25,991 nt of DNA, taken from contig JANNSG010000152.1 of NCBI GenBank assembly GCA_031402355.1, positions 1-25,991 of the forward strand, given 5' to 3'. The position numbers and the translations under genes are program-made. This document shows, piece after piece, positions 1 through 7,411 of this stretch. This DNA comes from JACMNW01 sp031402355. Lineage in GTDB: Bacteria; Pseudomonadota; Alphaproteobacteria; Rhodobacterales; Rhodobacteraceae. The stretch's first letter is position 1. Every line of letters begins with the position of its first letter. The notes under the pieces were generated by a model. The model was not told the DNA's origin. It was given only the letters and a program-made list of their open reading frames with translations, and ran no database searches.

Positions 1-516
1 GCGATCGCGGAACTTGGCTTCGGAACGGGCCTGAACCTGATCGCCACGCTGTTGGCCTGGCGGGCGGCAGATGTGACGGGGCCGCTGCGCTATACGTCGT
101 TTGAAGCCTTTCCAATGCGGGCGGATGACATGGCCCGCGCGCTTGGCGCGTTTCCAGAGGCGTTCTTGGCAGCCAAGCCGATGCTGGACCAATGGGCTGC
201 AGGGCGCACGCAGATCGATCTGCCGGACTTGCAGGCGGAAATCATCATCGGCGATGCGGGGGAAACTTTGGCCGGGTGGAATGGCGCTGTGGATGCATGG
301 TATCTGGACGGGTTTTCACCTGCCAAGAACCCGGATTTATGGACGGACGCGCTGATGCGAGGCGTCGCGGGACACACCAAACCGGGCGGCACATTTGCCA
401 CCTATACGGCAGCTGGGCATGTCAGGCGCGCGTTGTCTGATGCCGGGTTTGCGGTGGACCGCCGCGCAGGGTTTGGCCGTAAACGGCACATGTCGGTGGG
501 GGTGCTGGGGCAATGA
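1..516 (+). CDS. mnmD: tRNA 5-methylaminomethyl-2-thiouridine methyltransferase, MnmD type (5' truncated)
   Basis: The reading frame is open from base 1, so the gene starts upstream of the window; 171 codons are present. The first residues contain ELGFGTGLN, the glycine-rich S-adenosylmethionine loop of the MnmC N-terminal (DUF752) family, and DAWYLDGFSPAKNPDLW near the middle is the family's signature with the DGFSP motif. Members methylate the aminomethyl group at uridine 34 of several tRNAs to complete mnm5(s2)U. The frame ends with a stop at 514-516 and no FAD-dependent oxidase domain follows, so this is the stand-alone methyltransferase form rather than the bifunctional MnmC seen in Escherichia coli; an oxidase domain could still lie upstream. 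The stop overlaps the next gene's start by 4 bases, implying translational coupling to the transporter. Confidence 0.88.
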   Translation, partial: AIAELGFGTGLNLIATLLAWRAADVTGPLRYTSFEAFPMRADDMARALGAFPEAFLAAKPMLDQWAAGRTQIDLPDLQAEIIIGDAGETLAGWNGAVDAWYLDGFSPAKNPDLWTDALMRGVAGHTKPGGTFATYTAAGHVRRALSDAGFAVDRRAGFGRKRHMSVGVLGQ

Positions 517-1397
517 CAGACAAGGATGCGACCAAAGGCATTTGGCTGATGATCGCCGCAGTGACGGTATTTGCCATGCAGGACGGATTCTCGCGACATC
601 TGGCAGAAACCTATAATACGTTCATGGTGATCATGATCCGTTACTGGTTTTTTGTGGGGTTTGTCGTGCTATTGGCCTGGCGTCAGCCGCAGGGCTTTCG
701 CGCGGCGGTGCGCACGCATCACCCTTGGTTGCATCTGACCCGGGCCGTTTTGCTGATCGCCGAAGTTTGCGTGATTGTCTACGGCTATACCTTGATCGGC
801 CTGATCAACAGCCATGCGATTTTCGCCGTATGCCCGCTTTTGGTGGCGGGACTGGCGGTGCCGTTGCTGGGCGAACGCATTCCCTGGCAACGCTGGGCCG
901 CGATTGGTGCCGGTTTATTGGGGGTGCTGATCATTCTGCAACCGGGATCAGGCGTGTTTTCGCTGGCGTCTCTGTTGCCGTTTGCCGCAGCCACGATGTT
1001 CGCGGTCTACAGCCTGCTTACCCGACTTGCGACGCGCGACGAGTCGGCATTTGTGGCGCTGTTCTGGTCGGGTATCATTGGCATGGTGTTGATCACGGCC
1101 ATTGGTTTGCCGAACTGGGAACCGATGACGGGGCCGGATTGGCTGTGGATGACGATCTACGCAATGCTTGCTTTGTTGGGAAACTGGTTGCTCATTCGCT
1201 GCTATGAAGTGGCCGAGGCGAGTTCAGTACAGCCTTTTGCCTATTTGCAGATCGTGCTGGTGACCCTGATCGGGATTGTTGTCTATGACGAGGCGTTGCG
1301 AACACCTGTGCTGATCGGTGGGGCGATTGTGGTGGGTGCCGGGCTGTTTGCGTTGATGCAGGCGCGGGGGAAAGCGAAAGTTGTGTTGCCGGGGTAA
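513..1397 (+). CDS. DMT-superfamily transporter (EamA domains)
   Basis: A 294-residue, strongly hydrophobic protein with about ten predicted membrane helices arranged as two EamA repeats (roughly residues 5-145 and 150-285). The loop GERIPWQRWAAIGAGLLGVLIILQPG at the end of the first repeat is typical of the drug/metabolite transporter superfamily, where members export amino acids, nucleobases or metabolites across the inner membrane; the substrate cannot be told from sequence. ATG overlaps the TGA of the upstream methyltransferase (ATGA), so the start is well fixed and coupling is likely. It is followed by inverted repeats at 1437-1463 and 1529-1584 before the convergent lytic transglycosylase gene. 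A second member of the family lies at 4603-5487. Confidence 0.88.
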   Translation: MTDKDATKGIWLMIAAVTVFAMQDGFSRHLAETYNTFMVIMIRYWFFVGFVVLLAWRQPQGFRAAVRTHHPWLHLTRAVLLIAEVCVIVYGYTLIGLINSHAIFAVCPLLVAGLAVPLLGERIPWQRWAAIGAGLLGVLIILQPGSGVFSLASLLPFAAATMFAVYSLLTRLATRDESAFVALFWSGIIGMVLITAIGLPNWEPMTGPDWLWMTIYAMLALLGNWLLIRCYEVAEASSVQPFAYLQIVLVTLIGIVVYDEALRTPVLIGGAIVVGAGLFALMQARGKAKVVLPG

Positions 1398-1436
1398 GCC
1401 AGACGGGCTGAATTTCGGCGCGCCGGAGGACCGCCT

Positions 1437-1463
1437 GATCAAGGCTCCGGGGGAGCTTTGATC
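1437..1463 (+). terminator. Inverted repeat, likely terminator of the transporter gene
   Basis: GATCAAGGCTCC (1437-1448) and GGAGCTTTGATC (1452-1463) pair over 12 positions with one G-T, closing a 3-base GGG loop, 40 bases after the transporter stop. There is no downstream T tract, so factor-independent termination is plausible but not certain. Confidence 0.55.
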
Positions 1464-1528
1464 GGTCCGATTGCCCATAAGCCAATAGGCGTTAGGCAAG
1501 GGATTATCAGCGAAAGCTGTTTTGGGGC

Positions 1529-1566
1529 AATCTGACCGCGCCTGACTGGGCTGGCGCGGTCAGATT
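1529..1566. terminator. Perfect 14-bp inverted repeat between convergent genes
   Basis: AATCTGACCGCGCC (1529-1542) and GGCGCGGTCAGATT (1553-1566) are exact reverse complements around a 10-base spacer. The site lies between the ends of the plus-strand transporter and the minus-strand lytic transglycosylase, where a bidirectional terminator is expected. Its right arm shares GATT with the next hairpin. Confidence 0.6.
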
Positions 1567-1584
1567 TGACGCGTGTCAAATCTG
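1561..1584. repeat. Second overlapping inverted repeat (10-bp arms)
   Basis: CAGATTTGAC (1561-1570) and GTCAAATCTG (1575-1584) are exact reverse complements around GCGT. The left arm overlaps the right arm of the 1529-1566 repeat, so in RNA the two stems compete for the same six bases. It could be part of a bidirectional terminator or a protein-binding palindrome. Confidence 0.5.
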
Positions 1585-1621
1585 CCAAGTAAAACCGACA
1601 ATTCGGTCAGCTGGTCGTGGC

Positions 1622-3577
1622 CTAATTCCCAGTCAATTCCGACGTTATCCGCACCGGGCCAACAGTGCCCTTCAACTTCGCGCGGTAGATTACGATGCTT
1701 TCAACGACGCGCATCACATAGGTGCGGGTTTCGGTAAACGGGATGGTTTCGACCCAATCCACAGCGTCGACATCGGCGCGCCTGGGGTCGCCGAATTCGC
1801 CCATCCAACGGCGGGGTCTGCCGGGGCCTGCATTATACCCTGAGGCCACCAGTGCCAAAGCGGGGCCGAATTCGTCTATCAGCTTGCGAAGATAGGTGGA
1901 CCCCAAGGCCACGTTATAGGCGGGGTCCGAGGTCAGCTTGCCAGGATTATAGGGCAGACCCGCCGTAGGGGCGATTTGTTTGGCGGTGCCGGGCATCACC
2001 TGCATCAACCCGCGCGCGCCTGCAGGGCTGATCACAGCGGCATCAAATTCGCTTTCGCGCCGTGCGATGGACAGGGCAAGGGCGCGGCTGACAGGCAAGG
2101 TATCCGGCACCATGCTGGTCACAGGAAAGTAAGCACGCGGCAGGATCACGCCGCGTTCTGCCGCATGTTTGCCGATCAGCACGGCGATGTGCGGCTCATC
2201 TGCTTCCAGCGCGTAGTCGGCGAGTTGGTCAAGCTCGCCCGGTGATAGGTCTTCGGCCAGATGCAACAGAAACCGCTTGGCCAGACTGCGGTCACCTGCA
2301 CGCACCAAAAGACGTGCAATCTGAAAGACAGATGACCCGGCAAAAGTGGCATCGCGCCAATCTGACGGACGGTTGTCGGAGAGCAAGCCTGCGTCCAGCG
2401 TCAGCCCCAGTTTTTCAGCGGCAAGCAAGCCGTAGTAAGCGGTTTGATGTTTGGCCGCAGTGCGGTAGGCGGCATTCGCGGCGTCTGGGTTGGCTGCCGC
2501 CTCATACGCGCGACCTTGCCAGTAGTGCGCGCGGGCAAGGCTGATCGGGGTGACGACGACTGCTTGCAAGTTCTTGAAATGTTGCAGGGCTGTGTCTGCG
2601 TCGCCCAGTTTGCGCAGGGCTATGAAACCCGCCAGAAATTCGAGATCGGCGTAGTCCTGGCCTTCGGTCAGCCGGCTGCTTGCGGCGATCTTATAAGCGT
2701 CGCGCGGTTGGCCCGACCGCATCAGGGCGCGGGCAAGGCTGGCGCGGCGTTCCGCCCACATGGCAGGGTCACCAAGGCTGGCGGCAGATTTGCTGCGCTC
2801 CAGTATCAGGGCTGCCGCATCGGCGGTGCGGTCTTTCTTCATGCGCCACAAGAACCGTTCAAAGGCAAGGCCCGCGTCGCCCGCGACTGATTTTGGAATG
2901 GCATCAACCAGTGCTGATGCATTTCCCGCCTCAGCCCGCAGGGCAATACGCGCTTCGGCCAGGCGTTGCCAATCGCGGCCAACGCGGGGCAGCATGCGCT
3001 TGGCCTCTGGCACCCGGTCGGCCCAAAGCACGCGGTCCAGGCGCACCTCGTGGGCGACGGACAGCGCATCAGGCGTCAGGGAAAGCAGGGCGTCTTCTTC
3101 GGCGGCGGTGAATTCAAGTTCGGTCCAGGCGCGGATGGCTTCGGTTTCAGCGTCGCCTGCGCGGCCAAGGGCAAGGTAGGCTTTGACAAGGGCGATTGAC
3201 CCGGCGGGGACGCGAGGTTTGCCCGTGCCAAAATAGGCCAGCACGCGGTTCGGATCGGTAGACCGCGCAACCGCCTCTTCGCCCTTTTCGCTCAGCAAAG
3301 CGAGGCCCGGCCAATCGGCACGGCGGGTGAGAAACTGTTCGTAATCCCCCAGCTTTCCGTCACCGGACCGCAGGCGCAGCCATTCAACAAGGTCTTCTGA
3401 AAGCGCGCCCTCGGCCAGATCAGCGGCGCCTGCCCAGTCGTCTACAGACGCCCGTTGCTGGGCCGCCTTAAGGGCGGACGTGTCATCTGCGTGGCTGGAT
3501 AAGGGGGCCAAAAGCATCAGAAAACCGATGCCAGCGGTGATAGCGATCTGACGAAAATTGCGGACTATGCGGATCAT
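1622..3577 (-). CDS. slt: Soluble lytic murein transglycosylase (Slt family)
   Basis: A 651-residue protein with an N-terminal signal peptide (basic start MIRIVRNFR, hydrophobic core to about residue 25, then SSHADD), so it is exported to the periplasm. Residues about 30-480 are alanine-rich and helical, as in the superhelical U/L domains of Slt70. The C-terminal SLT (GH23) domain begins near residue 500: RRESEFD holds the catalytic glutamate (about E508), followed by SPAGARGLMQVMPGTA and ASGYNAGPGRPRRW, the conserved motifs I-III. It cleaves the MurNAc-GlcNAc bond of peptidoglycan, giving 1,6-anhydro-muropeptides. No convincing ribosome site precedes the ATG, so the exact start is a little uncertain; the signal peptide supports it. 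It is divergent from dapA, with 146 bases between. Confidence 0.92.
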   Translation of the reverse strand: MIRIVRNFRQIAITAGIGFLMLLAPLSSHADDTSALKAAQQRASVDDWAGAADLAEGALSEDLVEWLRLRSGDGKLGDYEQFLTRRADWPGLALLSEKGEEAVARSTDPNRVLAYFGTGKPRVPAGSIALVKAYLALGRAGDAETEAIRAWTELEFTAAEEDALLSLTPDALSVAHEVRLDRVLWADRVPEAKRMLPRVGRDWQRLAEARIALRAEAGNASALVDAIPKSVAGDAGLAFERFLWRMKKDRTADAAALILERSKSAASLGDPAMWAERRASLARALMRSGQPRDAYKIAASSRLTEGQDYADLEFLAGFIALRKLGDADTALQHFKNLQAVVVTPISLARAHYWQGRAYEAAANPDAANAAYRTAAKHQTAYYGLLAAEKLGLTLDAGLLSDNRPSDWRDATFAGSSVFQIARLLVRAGDRSLAKRFLLHLAEDLSPGELDQLADYALEADEPHIAVLIGKHAAERGVILPRAYFPVTSMVPDTLPVSRALALSIARRESEFDAAVISPAGARGLMQVMPGTAKQIAPTAGLPYNPGKLTSDPAYNVALGSTYLRKLIDEFGPALALVASGYNAGPGRPRRWMGEFGDPRRADVDAVDWVETIPFTETRTYVMRVVESIVIYRAKLKGTVGPVRITSELTGN

Positions 3578-3723
3578 GGAGGCAGAGATGCCCTACACGC
3601 AAAGCGGGTGCAACTCACATCATCGGCAGCGGGCATGTTAGCGCCGCTTGGCAATGCGGTGCTGCAGCGCTAGGAAGAGCGGGTTTGCAACGGGGCGGTG
3701 CCCCACAAGAGAGGAGACGTGTC

Positions 3724-4599
3724 ATGATCCATGGGTCAATTCCAGCCTTGGTGACGCCGTTCAAGAACGGCGCTTTGGATCTTGAGACGCTCAAATCGCT
3801 GGTAGAGTGGCACATTGCCGAAGGGTCTACCGGGTTGGTGCCTGTCGGTACCACGGGGGAAAGCCCGACGTTAAGCCATGAAGAGCATGAAACCGTGATC
3901 GAGGTGGTGGTGCAGGCCGCGCGTGGACGGGTTCCGGTGATTGCGGGGGCCGGGTCCAACAACACAGTCGAGGGCATGCGCCTGATCCGCCATGCGGCCA
4001 AGGTTGGCGCTACTGCGGCGCTGGTGGTGACGCCCTATTATAACAGGCCAACACAAGCCGGGCTGATTGCGCATTACACAGCACTGCATGATTGCGCCGA
4101 CTTGCCGATCATCATCTACAACATTCCGGGACGGTCGGTGGTGGATATGTCGCCTGAAACGATGGGCGTACTGGCAAAGCTGCCGCGCATCATCGGGGTC
4201 AAAGACGCGACGGGCAAGATTGAACGGGTCAGCCAGCAACGCATGACTTGCGGTGCGGATTTCATTCAGCTGTCGGGTGAAGATGCCACCGCGTTGGGGT
4301 TCAACGCGCATGGCGGGGTTGGGTGTATTTCGGTGACGGCGAATGTGGCACCCCGGCTTTGTGCCGAGTTTCAGGCGGCGACTTTGCGCGGTGACTACGC
4401 GCGCGCGCTGGAATTGCAGGACCGTCTGATGCCGCTGCATGAGGCGATTTTTCTGGAGCCCGGGTTGGTGGGTGCGAAATACGGGCTGTCGCGACTGGGG
4501 CTGTGCAGTGAAGACGTGCGGTTGCCGTTGGTTGGGCTGACGGATGGCGTAAAGACACGCATCGATGCCGCGATGCGTCATGCCGGGTTGATCAACTAA
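3724..4599 (+). CDS. dapA: 4-hydroxy-tetrahydrodipicolinate synthase
   Basis: A 291-residue class I aldolase of normal DapA length. It condenses pyruvate with aspartate semialdehyde, the first committed step of lysine and meso-diaminopimelate synthesis in the cytoplasm. Seen residues match the active site: the TT pair in PVGTTGES (residues 43-44), Y106 in TPYYNRP, Y132 in IYNIPGRS with R137, and the Schiff-base lysine K160 in GVKDATG. The ATG at 3724 is chosen because GAGGAG lies 7 bases upstream (3711-3716) and family alignment starts at MIHGSIPALVTPF; an in-frame upstream extension has no support. A DMT transporter starts 3 bases after the stop, suggesting co-transcription. The neighbouring lytic transglycosylase also touches peptidoglycan, but divergently. 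Confidence 0.96.
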   Translation: MIHGSIPALVTPFKNGALDLETLKSLVEWHIAEGSTGLVPVGTTGESPTLSHEEHETVIEVVVQAARGRVPVIAGAGSNNTVEGMRLIRHAAKVGATAALVVTPYYNRPTQAGLIAHYTALHDCADLPIIIYNIPGRSVVDMSPETMGVLAKLPRIIGVKDATGKIERVSQQRMTCGADFIQLSGEDATALGFNAHGGVGCISVTANVAPRLCAEFQAATLRGDYARALELQDRLMPLHEAIFLEPGLVGAKYGLSRLGLCSEDVRLPLVGLTDGVKTRIDAAMRHAGLIN

Positions 4600-4602
4600 G
4601 CG

Positions 4603-5487
4603 ATGCTGACACCCAACCTTCGCGGATCGCTGCTGATGGTGGCTGCGATGGCCGGGTTTGCAGTTGAGGACATGTTTCTGAAATTTGCCGCGCGATCTGT
4701 GCCGGTGGGGCAGATTCTGATGATCTTTGGCGGTGGCGGGATGGTGATCTTTGCTGTGCTGACCAAGCTGCGCGGAGAGCGGGTGTTTCACCCGGCGATC
4801 CTGACCAAACCGATCCTGATCCGTGCGGTGTTCGAGGTGATGGGGCGGTTGTTTTACACGCTGGCCATTGCCTATACTGCGCTGTCCAGTGCCTCGGCCA
4901 TCTTGCAGGCGACGCCCTTGGTGGTGGTAGCAGGGGCCGCGCTGATCTTTGGGGAAAAGGTTGGGTGGCGGCGGTGGTCGGCCATTCTGGTGGGTTTTGC
5001 GGGCGTGCTGATCATCCTGCGGCCGGGGCTGGAGGGGTTTACGGTGGCATCCCTGCTGGCGGTGGCTGGCACCGTCGGTTTTGCGGGCCGCGATCTGGCG
5101 ACACGGGCCGCCCCGCCGGTGCTGTCTAACCTGCAACTGGGGGTTTACGGCTTTGCCATGATGGTGCCGACGGGCGCTATGCTGCTGATGTTTTTCGGGG
5201 ATGCGGTGGTGCCTGATCTGGCTGCTTCGGGGCAGTTGTTGGCAGCTACTGCGTTTGGCGTTGGGGCTTATTATGCACTGACCGCCGCGATGCGAATGGG
5301 CGATGTGGGGGTCATAACACCGTTTCGCTATACAAGGTTGGTCTTCGCATTGATCCTTGGGGTGGTGTTGTTTGGGGAAAGACCTGATGGCTATACTTTG
5401 ATGGGCAGTGCCATCATTGTGGCAAGCGGGATCTACACGTTGATCCGGGGTCGCAAGCGCGCGGCGCGGACCGGCCCCTTGACCTGA
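4603..5487 (+). CDS. DMT-superfamily transporter (EamA domains)
   Basis: A 294-residue inner-membrane protein with about ten hydrophobic helices in two EamA halves. It has the same landmark loop as the first transporter in the window (GEKVGWRRWSAILVGFAGVLIILRPG near residue 120-145). It begins 3 bases after the dapA stop, so the two genes are probably one transcript. The substrate is unknown; exporters of amino acids or related metabolites are common in the family, but no link to lysine can be shown from sequence. The C-terminus ends in a basic tail (RGRKRAARTG) expected to lie in the cytoplasm. It shares length and architecture with the 513-1397 gene but the two are only distantly similar, so they are not a recent duplication. 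Confidence 0.87.
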   Translation: MLTPNLRGSLLMVAAMAGFAVEDMFLKFAARSVPVGQILMIFGGGGMVIFAVLTKLRGERVFHPAILTKPILIRAVFEVMGRLFYTLAIAYTALSSASAILQATPLVVVAGAALIFGEKVGWRRWSAILVGFAGVLIILRPGLEGFTVASLLAVAGTVGFAGRDLATRAAPPVLSNLQLGVYGFAMMVPTGAMLLMFFGDAVVPDLAASGQLLAATAFGVGAYYALTAAMRMGDVGVITPFRYTRLVFALILGVVLFGERPDGYTLMGSAIIVASGIYTLIRGRKRAARTGPLT

Positions 5488-5739
5488 CATGCGAATCGTT
5501 TGCCGCTCTGGTGGCGAAGAAGCACATCAAGACATTGATTTCATGTAATTTAATAGTTAACAAAAATCTAACGCCAACGGAATTCCAAACGATCCGGCCC
5601 GGCTTCTTCGTATTGCCCACGAGCGCGCATCAATGACATGGCCGGGCCTCAAACATGACGAAAAAATGGCGAATTTCAGGTGCTTGTTGGGCACAAGGCC
5701 AATACGGCCGCCACAAGTCTTAACCGAAAGGACCAAACC
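5488..5739. other. Intergenic region with an A+T-rich island and a spaced inverted repeat
   Basis: This 252-base stretch carries no convincing gene. Around 5536-5570 it is markedly A+T-rich for this genome and includes GTTAAC at 5556-5561, a likely place for the promoter of the Hint protein gene, although no good -35/-10 pair is visible. GGCCCGGC (5596-5603) and GCCGGGCC (5641-5648) are exact reverse complements 37 bases apart and may form a stem in the untranslated leader. Confidence 0.4.
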
Positions 5740-6324
5740 ATGTTCACCCGTGATTTTCCCAGCTACCCGAATACCCCGGCCTCTGGCCTCGTTGCCGGAA
5801 CTCTGGTTGAGGGGCCGAATGGCTGGCGACCCGTCGAAGAGCTTCGTATTGGCGATGCCGTGCAAAGCTATGACGGCGGTTTGGCCCGGGTGTTGGGTCT
5901 GGATCGGTACTGGATCCGGGCAAATACCGGTGCGCATCTGGTGCAGCTTGCTGGCGGAGCTTTGGATAATTGCAGCGATCTGATGCTTTTGCCGAGCCAG
6001 AATCTGTTGATCGATACCTTGGGAGACAGGACTTTGCCGGACGCAATTGTCGCCATGATCCCGGCCGCAGCGCTGGAAGGGACGTTCGACACCAGGCGCA
6101 TAAAAATAGAGCAACCAATTGAAGTGATCACCCCGCGCTTTGCCGATGACGAAGCGATCTTTGCCAATTCCGGCACCTTGTTGCATTGCCCTGCAATTGC
6201 CCAAGTGGTGGGGGACGTAACGAGTGACTTTTTCACGCAACTTGACATCTTTCAGGCGAAGGCCTTTCTGCAGCGCACCTATAGTGCCCCTGCCCAGCAG
6301 CCCCAGCACAGACGTGCGGCGTGA
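5740..6324 (+). CDS. Hint-domain protein, apparently degenerate
   Basis: A 194-residue protein resembling the Hint (hedgehog/intein) proteins that are numerous in Rhodobacterales. GLVAGTLVEGPNGWRPVEEL with IGDAVQSYDGG (residues 16-47) matches block A/early Hint structure, MLLPSQNLLID (about 82-92) matches the block that normally holds a histidine, and PIEVITPRFADDEAIF the later strand region. The nucleophilic Cys/Ser expected at the domain start is replaced (SGLVAGT) and the block histidine reads as Asn (SQNLL), so autoprocessing looks unlikely. ATG at 5740 is preceded by GAAAGGA at 5726-5732. No repeats or calcium-binding region is attached, unlike many secreted relatives. Its function is unknown; family membership is fairly sure. 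Confidence 0.72.
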   Translation: MFTRDFPSYPNTPASGLVAGTLVEGPNGWRPVEELRIGDAVQSYDGGLARVLGLDRYWIRANTGAHLVQLAGGALDNCSDLMLLPSQNLLIDTLGDRTLPDAIVAMIPAAALEGTFDTRRIKIEQPIEVITPRFADDEAIFANSGTLLHCPAIAQVVGDVTSDFFTQLDIFQAKAFLQRTYSAPAQQPQHRRAA

Positions 6325-6387
6325 TAAAAAAGTGGCGCGCGCGCGCATCTGGACTTGCCCGCCCTTACCCACTATCTCGGGTGCATC

Positions 6388-6870
6388 ATGGCCGAGAAAT
6401 CCGATCCCAATTCCAAGTTGATTGCAGAAAATCGCCGGGCGCGGTTTGATTACCATATCGAGGCCGATATCGAGGCCGGGATCATGCTTCTTGGGTCTGA
6501 GGTGAAATCGCTGCGCAAAGGCGGATCGAACATCGCGGAGTCCTATGCGTCGGTTGAGGGCGGCGAGTTGTGGCTGATCAACGGCTATATTGCGCCCTAT
6601 CTGCAGGCCAAGACCTGGGGCCATGAAGAACGCCGCAGACGCAAACTGCTGGTCAATGCAAAAGAGCTTTCACGGTTGTGGAATGCCACCGCGCGCGAAG
6701 GCATGACGATCGTGCCGATGAAGATGTATTTCAACGACCGTGGCATCGTGAAGCTGAAAATCGGTATCGCAAAGGGCAAAAAGCTGGCCGACAAACGCGC
6801 ATCCGAGGCGAAGAAAGACTGGGACCGCGAGAAGGGCCGTCTGTTGCGGCAAAGCACTAAGTCCTTCTGA
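6388..6870 (+). CDS. smpB: SsrA-binding protein SmpB
   Basis: A 160-residue protein of normal SmpB length. It binds the tRNA-like domain of tmRNA and delivers it to stalled ribosomes for trans-translation in the cytoplasm. The N-terminal part (IAENRRARFDYHIE, then EAGIMLLGSEVKSLRKGGSNIAESYA) forms the OB-fold RNA-binding core, and the C-terminus (AKGKKLADKRASEAKKDWDREKGR) is the basic tail that occupies the empty mRNA channel. ATG at 6388 fits the family start MAEKSDPN; the in-frame TTG at 6355 would add an unsupported extension. No strong ribosome site is visible just upstream. The tmRNA gene itself is not in the window. A structured non-coding stretch begins 8 bases after the stop. Confidence 0.96.
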   Translation: MAEKSDPNSKLIAENRRARFDYHIEADIEAGIMLLGSEVKSLRKGGSNIAESYASVEGGELWLINGYIAPYLQAKTWGHEERRRRKLLVNAKELSRLWNATAREGMTIVPMKMYFNDRGIVKLKIGIAKGKKLADKRASEAKKDWDREKGRLLRQSTKSF

Positions 6871-6877
6871 AGATTCA

Positions 6878-6990
6878 AACTCTGTTGCCGGAATGGCTAC
6901 AACCTGCGACAGTTTGATCACCGGGCCTGTAACTAAACGTATCAGGGCCCGGAAAGATCGGGAAATCCCGACGGGAACCGGAACAGAGTT
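6878..6990 (+). promoter_or_regulatory. Structured RNA leader candidate upstream of the small glycine-rich protein
   Basis: AACTCTGTTGCCGG (6878-6891) pairs with CCGGAACAGAGTT (6978-6990) with one bulged base, enclosing two further inverted repeats: CCGGGCCTG/CAGGGCCCGG (6921-6929 and 6943-6952, one bulge) and TCGGGA/TCCCGA (6958-6963 and 6966-6971). Together they predict a branched RNA whose outer stem ends right at the purine-rich ribosome site 6991-7000 of the next gene. It could be a regulatory leader, a small RNA, or the smpB terminator; this is inferred from pairing only. Confidence 0.45.
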
Positions 6991-7010
6991 AGGGAAGGAA
7001 TACGAGTATC

Positions 7011-7304
7011 ATGGAACAGCTTATCATCAGCCTGATTTCAGGCGCAGTCGGTGGCAATGGCGCAGGCGCCTTGCTGAAAAATCTGAGCCTTGGCACACTT
7101 GGCAACTCAATCGTTGGCATTCTTGGTGGCGGTCTTGGGTCTACCCTGATCGGTATGCTGGGTGGCGGTGACGTGGCCGCGGCAGCCGGTGCAGCAAGTG
7201 GCATGGACATCGGATCAATCATCTCGTCCGTAGCCTCGGGTGGTGTCGGCGGAGGTGTTCTTATGGCCATCGTTGGCGTGCTGAAAGGCATGATGGCGAA
7301 ATAA
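7011..7304 (+). CDS. Small glycine-rich hydrophobic protein (hypothetical)
   Basis: A 97-residue protein made almost wholly of Gly, Ala, Ile, Leu, Val and Ser, with charged residues only at the ends and at two aspartates in the middle (GGGDVAAAAG and SGMDIGS). Glycines recur in clusters such as ISGAVGGNGAG, ILGGGLGS and ASGGVGGG, like glycine-zipper membrane proteins; two or three membrane-inserted segments are plausible. AGGGAAGG at 6991-6998 lies about 12 bases before the ATG and an independent hairpin follows the stop, so it looks like a monocistronic, genuinely expressed gene. Similar small proteins of unknown function occur in other alphaproteobacteria to my knowledge. No function is assigned. 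Confidence 0.75.
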   Translation: MEQLIISLISGAVGGNGAGALLKNLSLGTLGNSIVGILGGGLGSTLIGMLGGGDVAAAAGAASGMDIGSIISSVASGGVGGGVLMAIVGVLKGMMAK

Positions 7305-7311
7305 ATCCTTC

Positions 7312-7341
7312 GGCCCGGGCGCAACCCGTTACGCCCGGGCC
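7312..7341 (+). terminator. Perfect GC-rich hairpin after the small-protein gene
   Basis: GGCCCGGGCG (7312-7321) and CGCCCGGGCC (7332-7341) are exact reverse complements around a 10-base loop, starting 8 bases after the stop. The flank is not T-rich (AATTACT), so it is a terminator of weak canonical form or an RNA-stabilising stem. Confidence 0.65.
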
Positions 7342-7411
7342 AATTACTGCGCGCTTGCTTCGCGGCTTTTGTCCGACTACTTCGGTTGGGTCGCCGCACG
7401 GAGCAAAGAAA

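Noticed and set aside
3871..5490. Long minus-strand open frame of 539 codons opposite dapA and the second transporter
   Set aside because: It is antisense to two well-supported genes, rich in His, Gln and Arg as expected from a shadow of high-GC coding sequence, and has no recognisable domain.
5547..5561. CtrA-like site (TTAA-N7-TTAAC)
   Set aside because: Only the right half GTTAAC is good; the left half at the required spacing does not match.
5557..6624. 355-codon minus-strand open frame opposite the Hint protein and smpB
   Set aside because: It spans two real plus-strand genes and an intergenic leader, and its composition is not protein-like.
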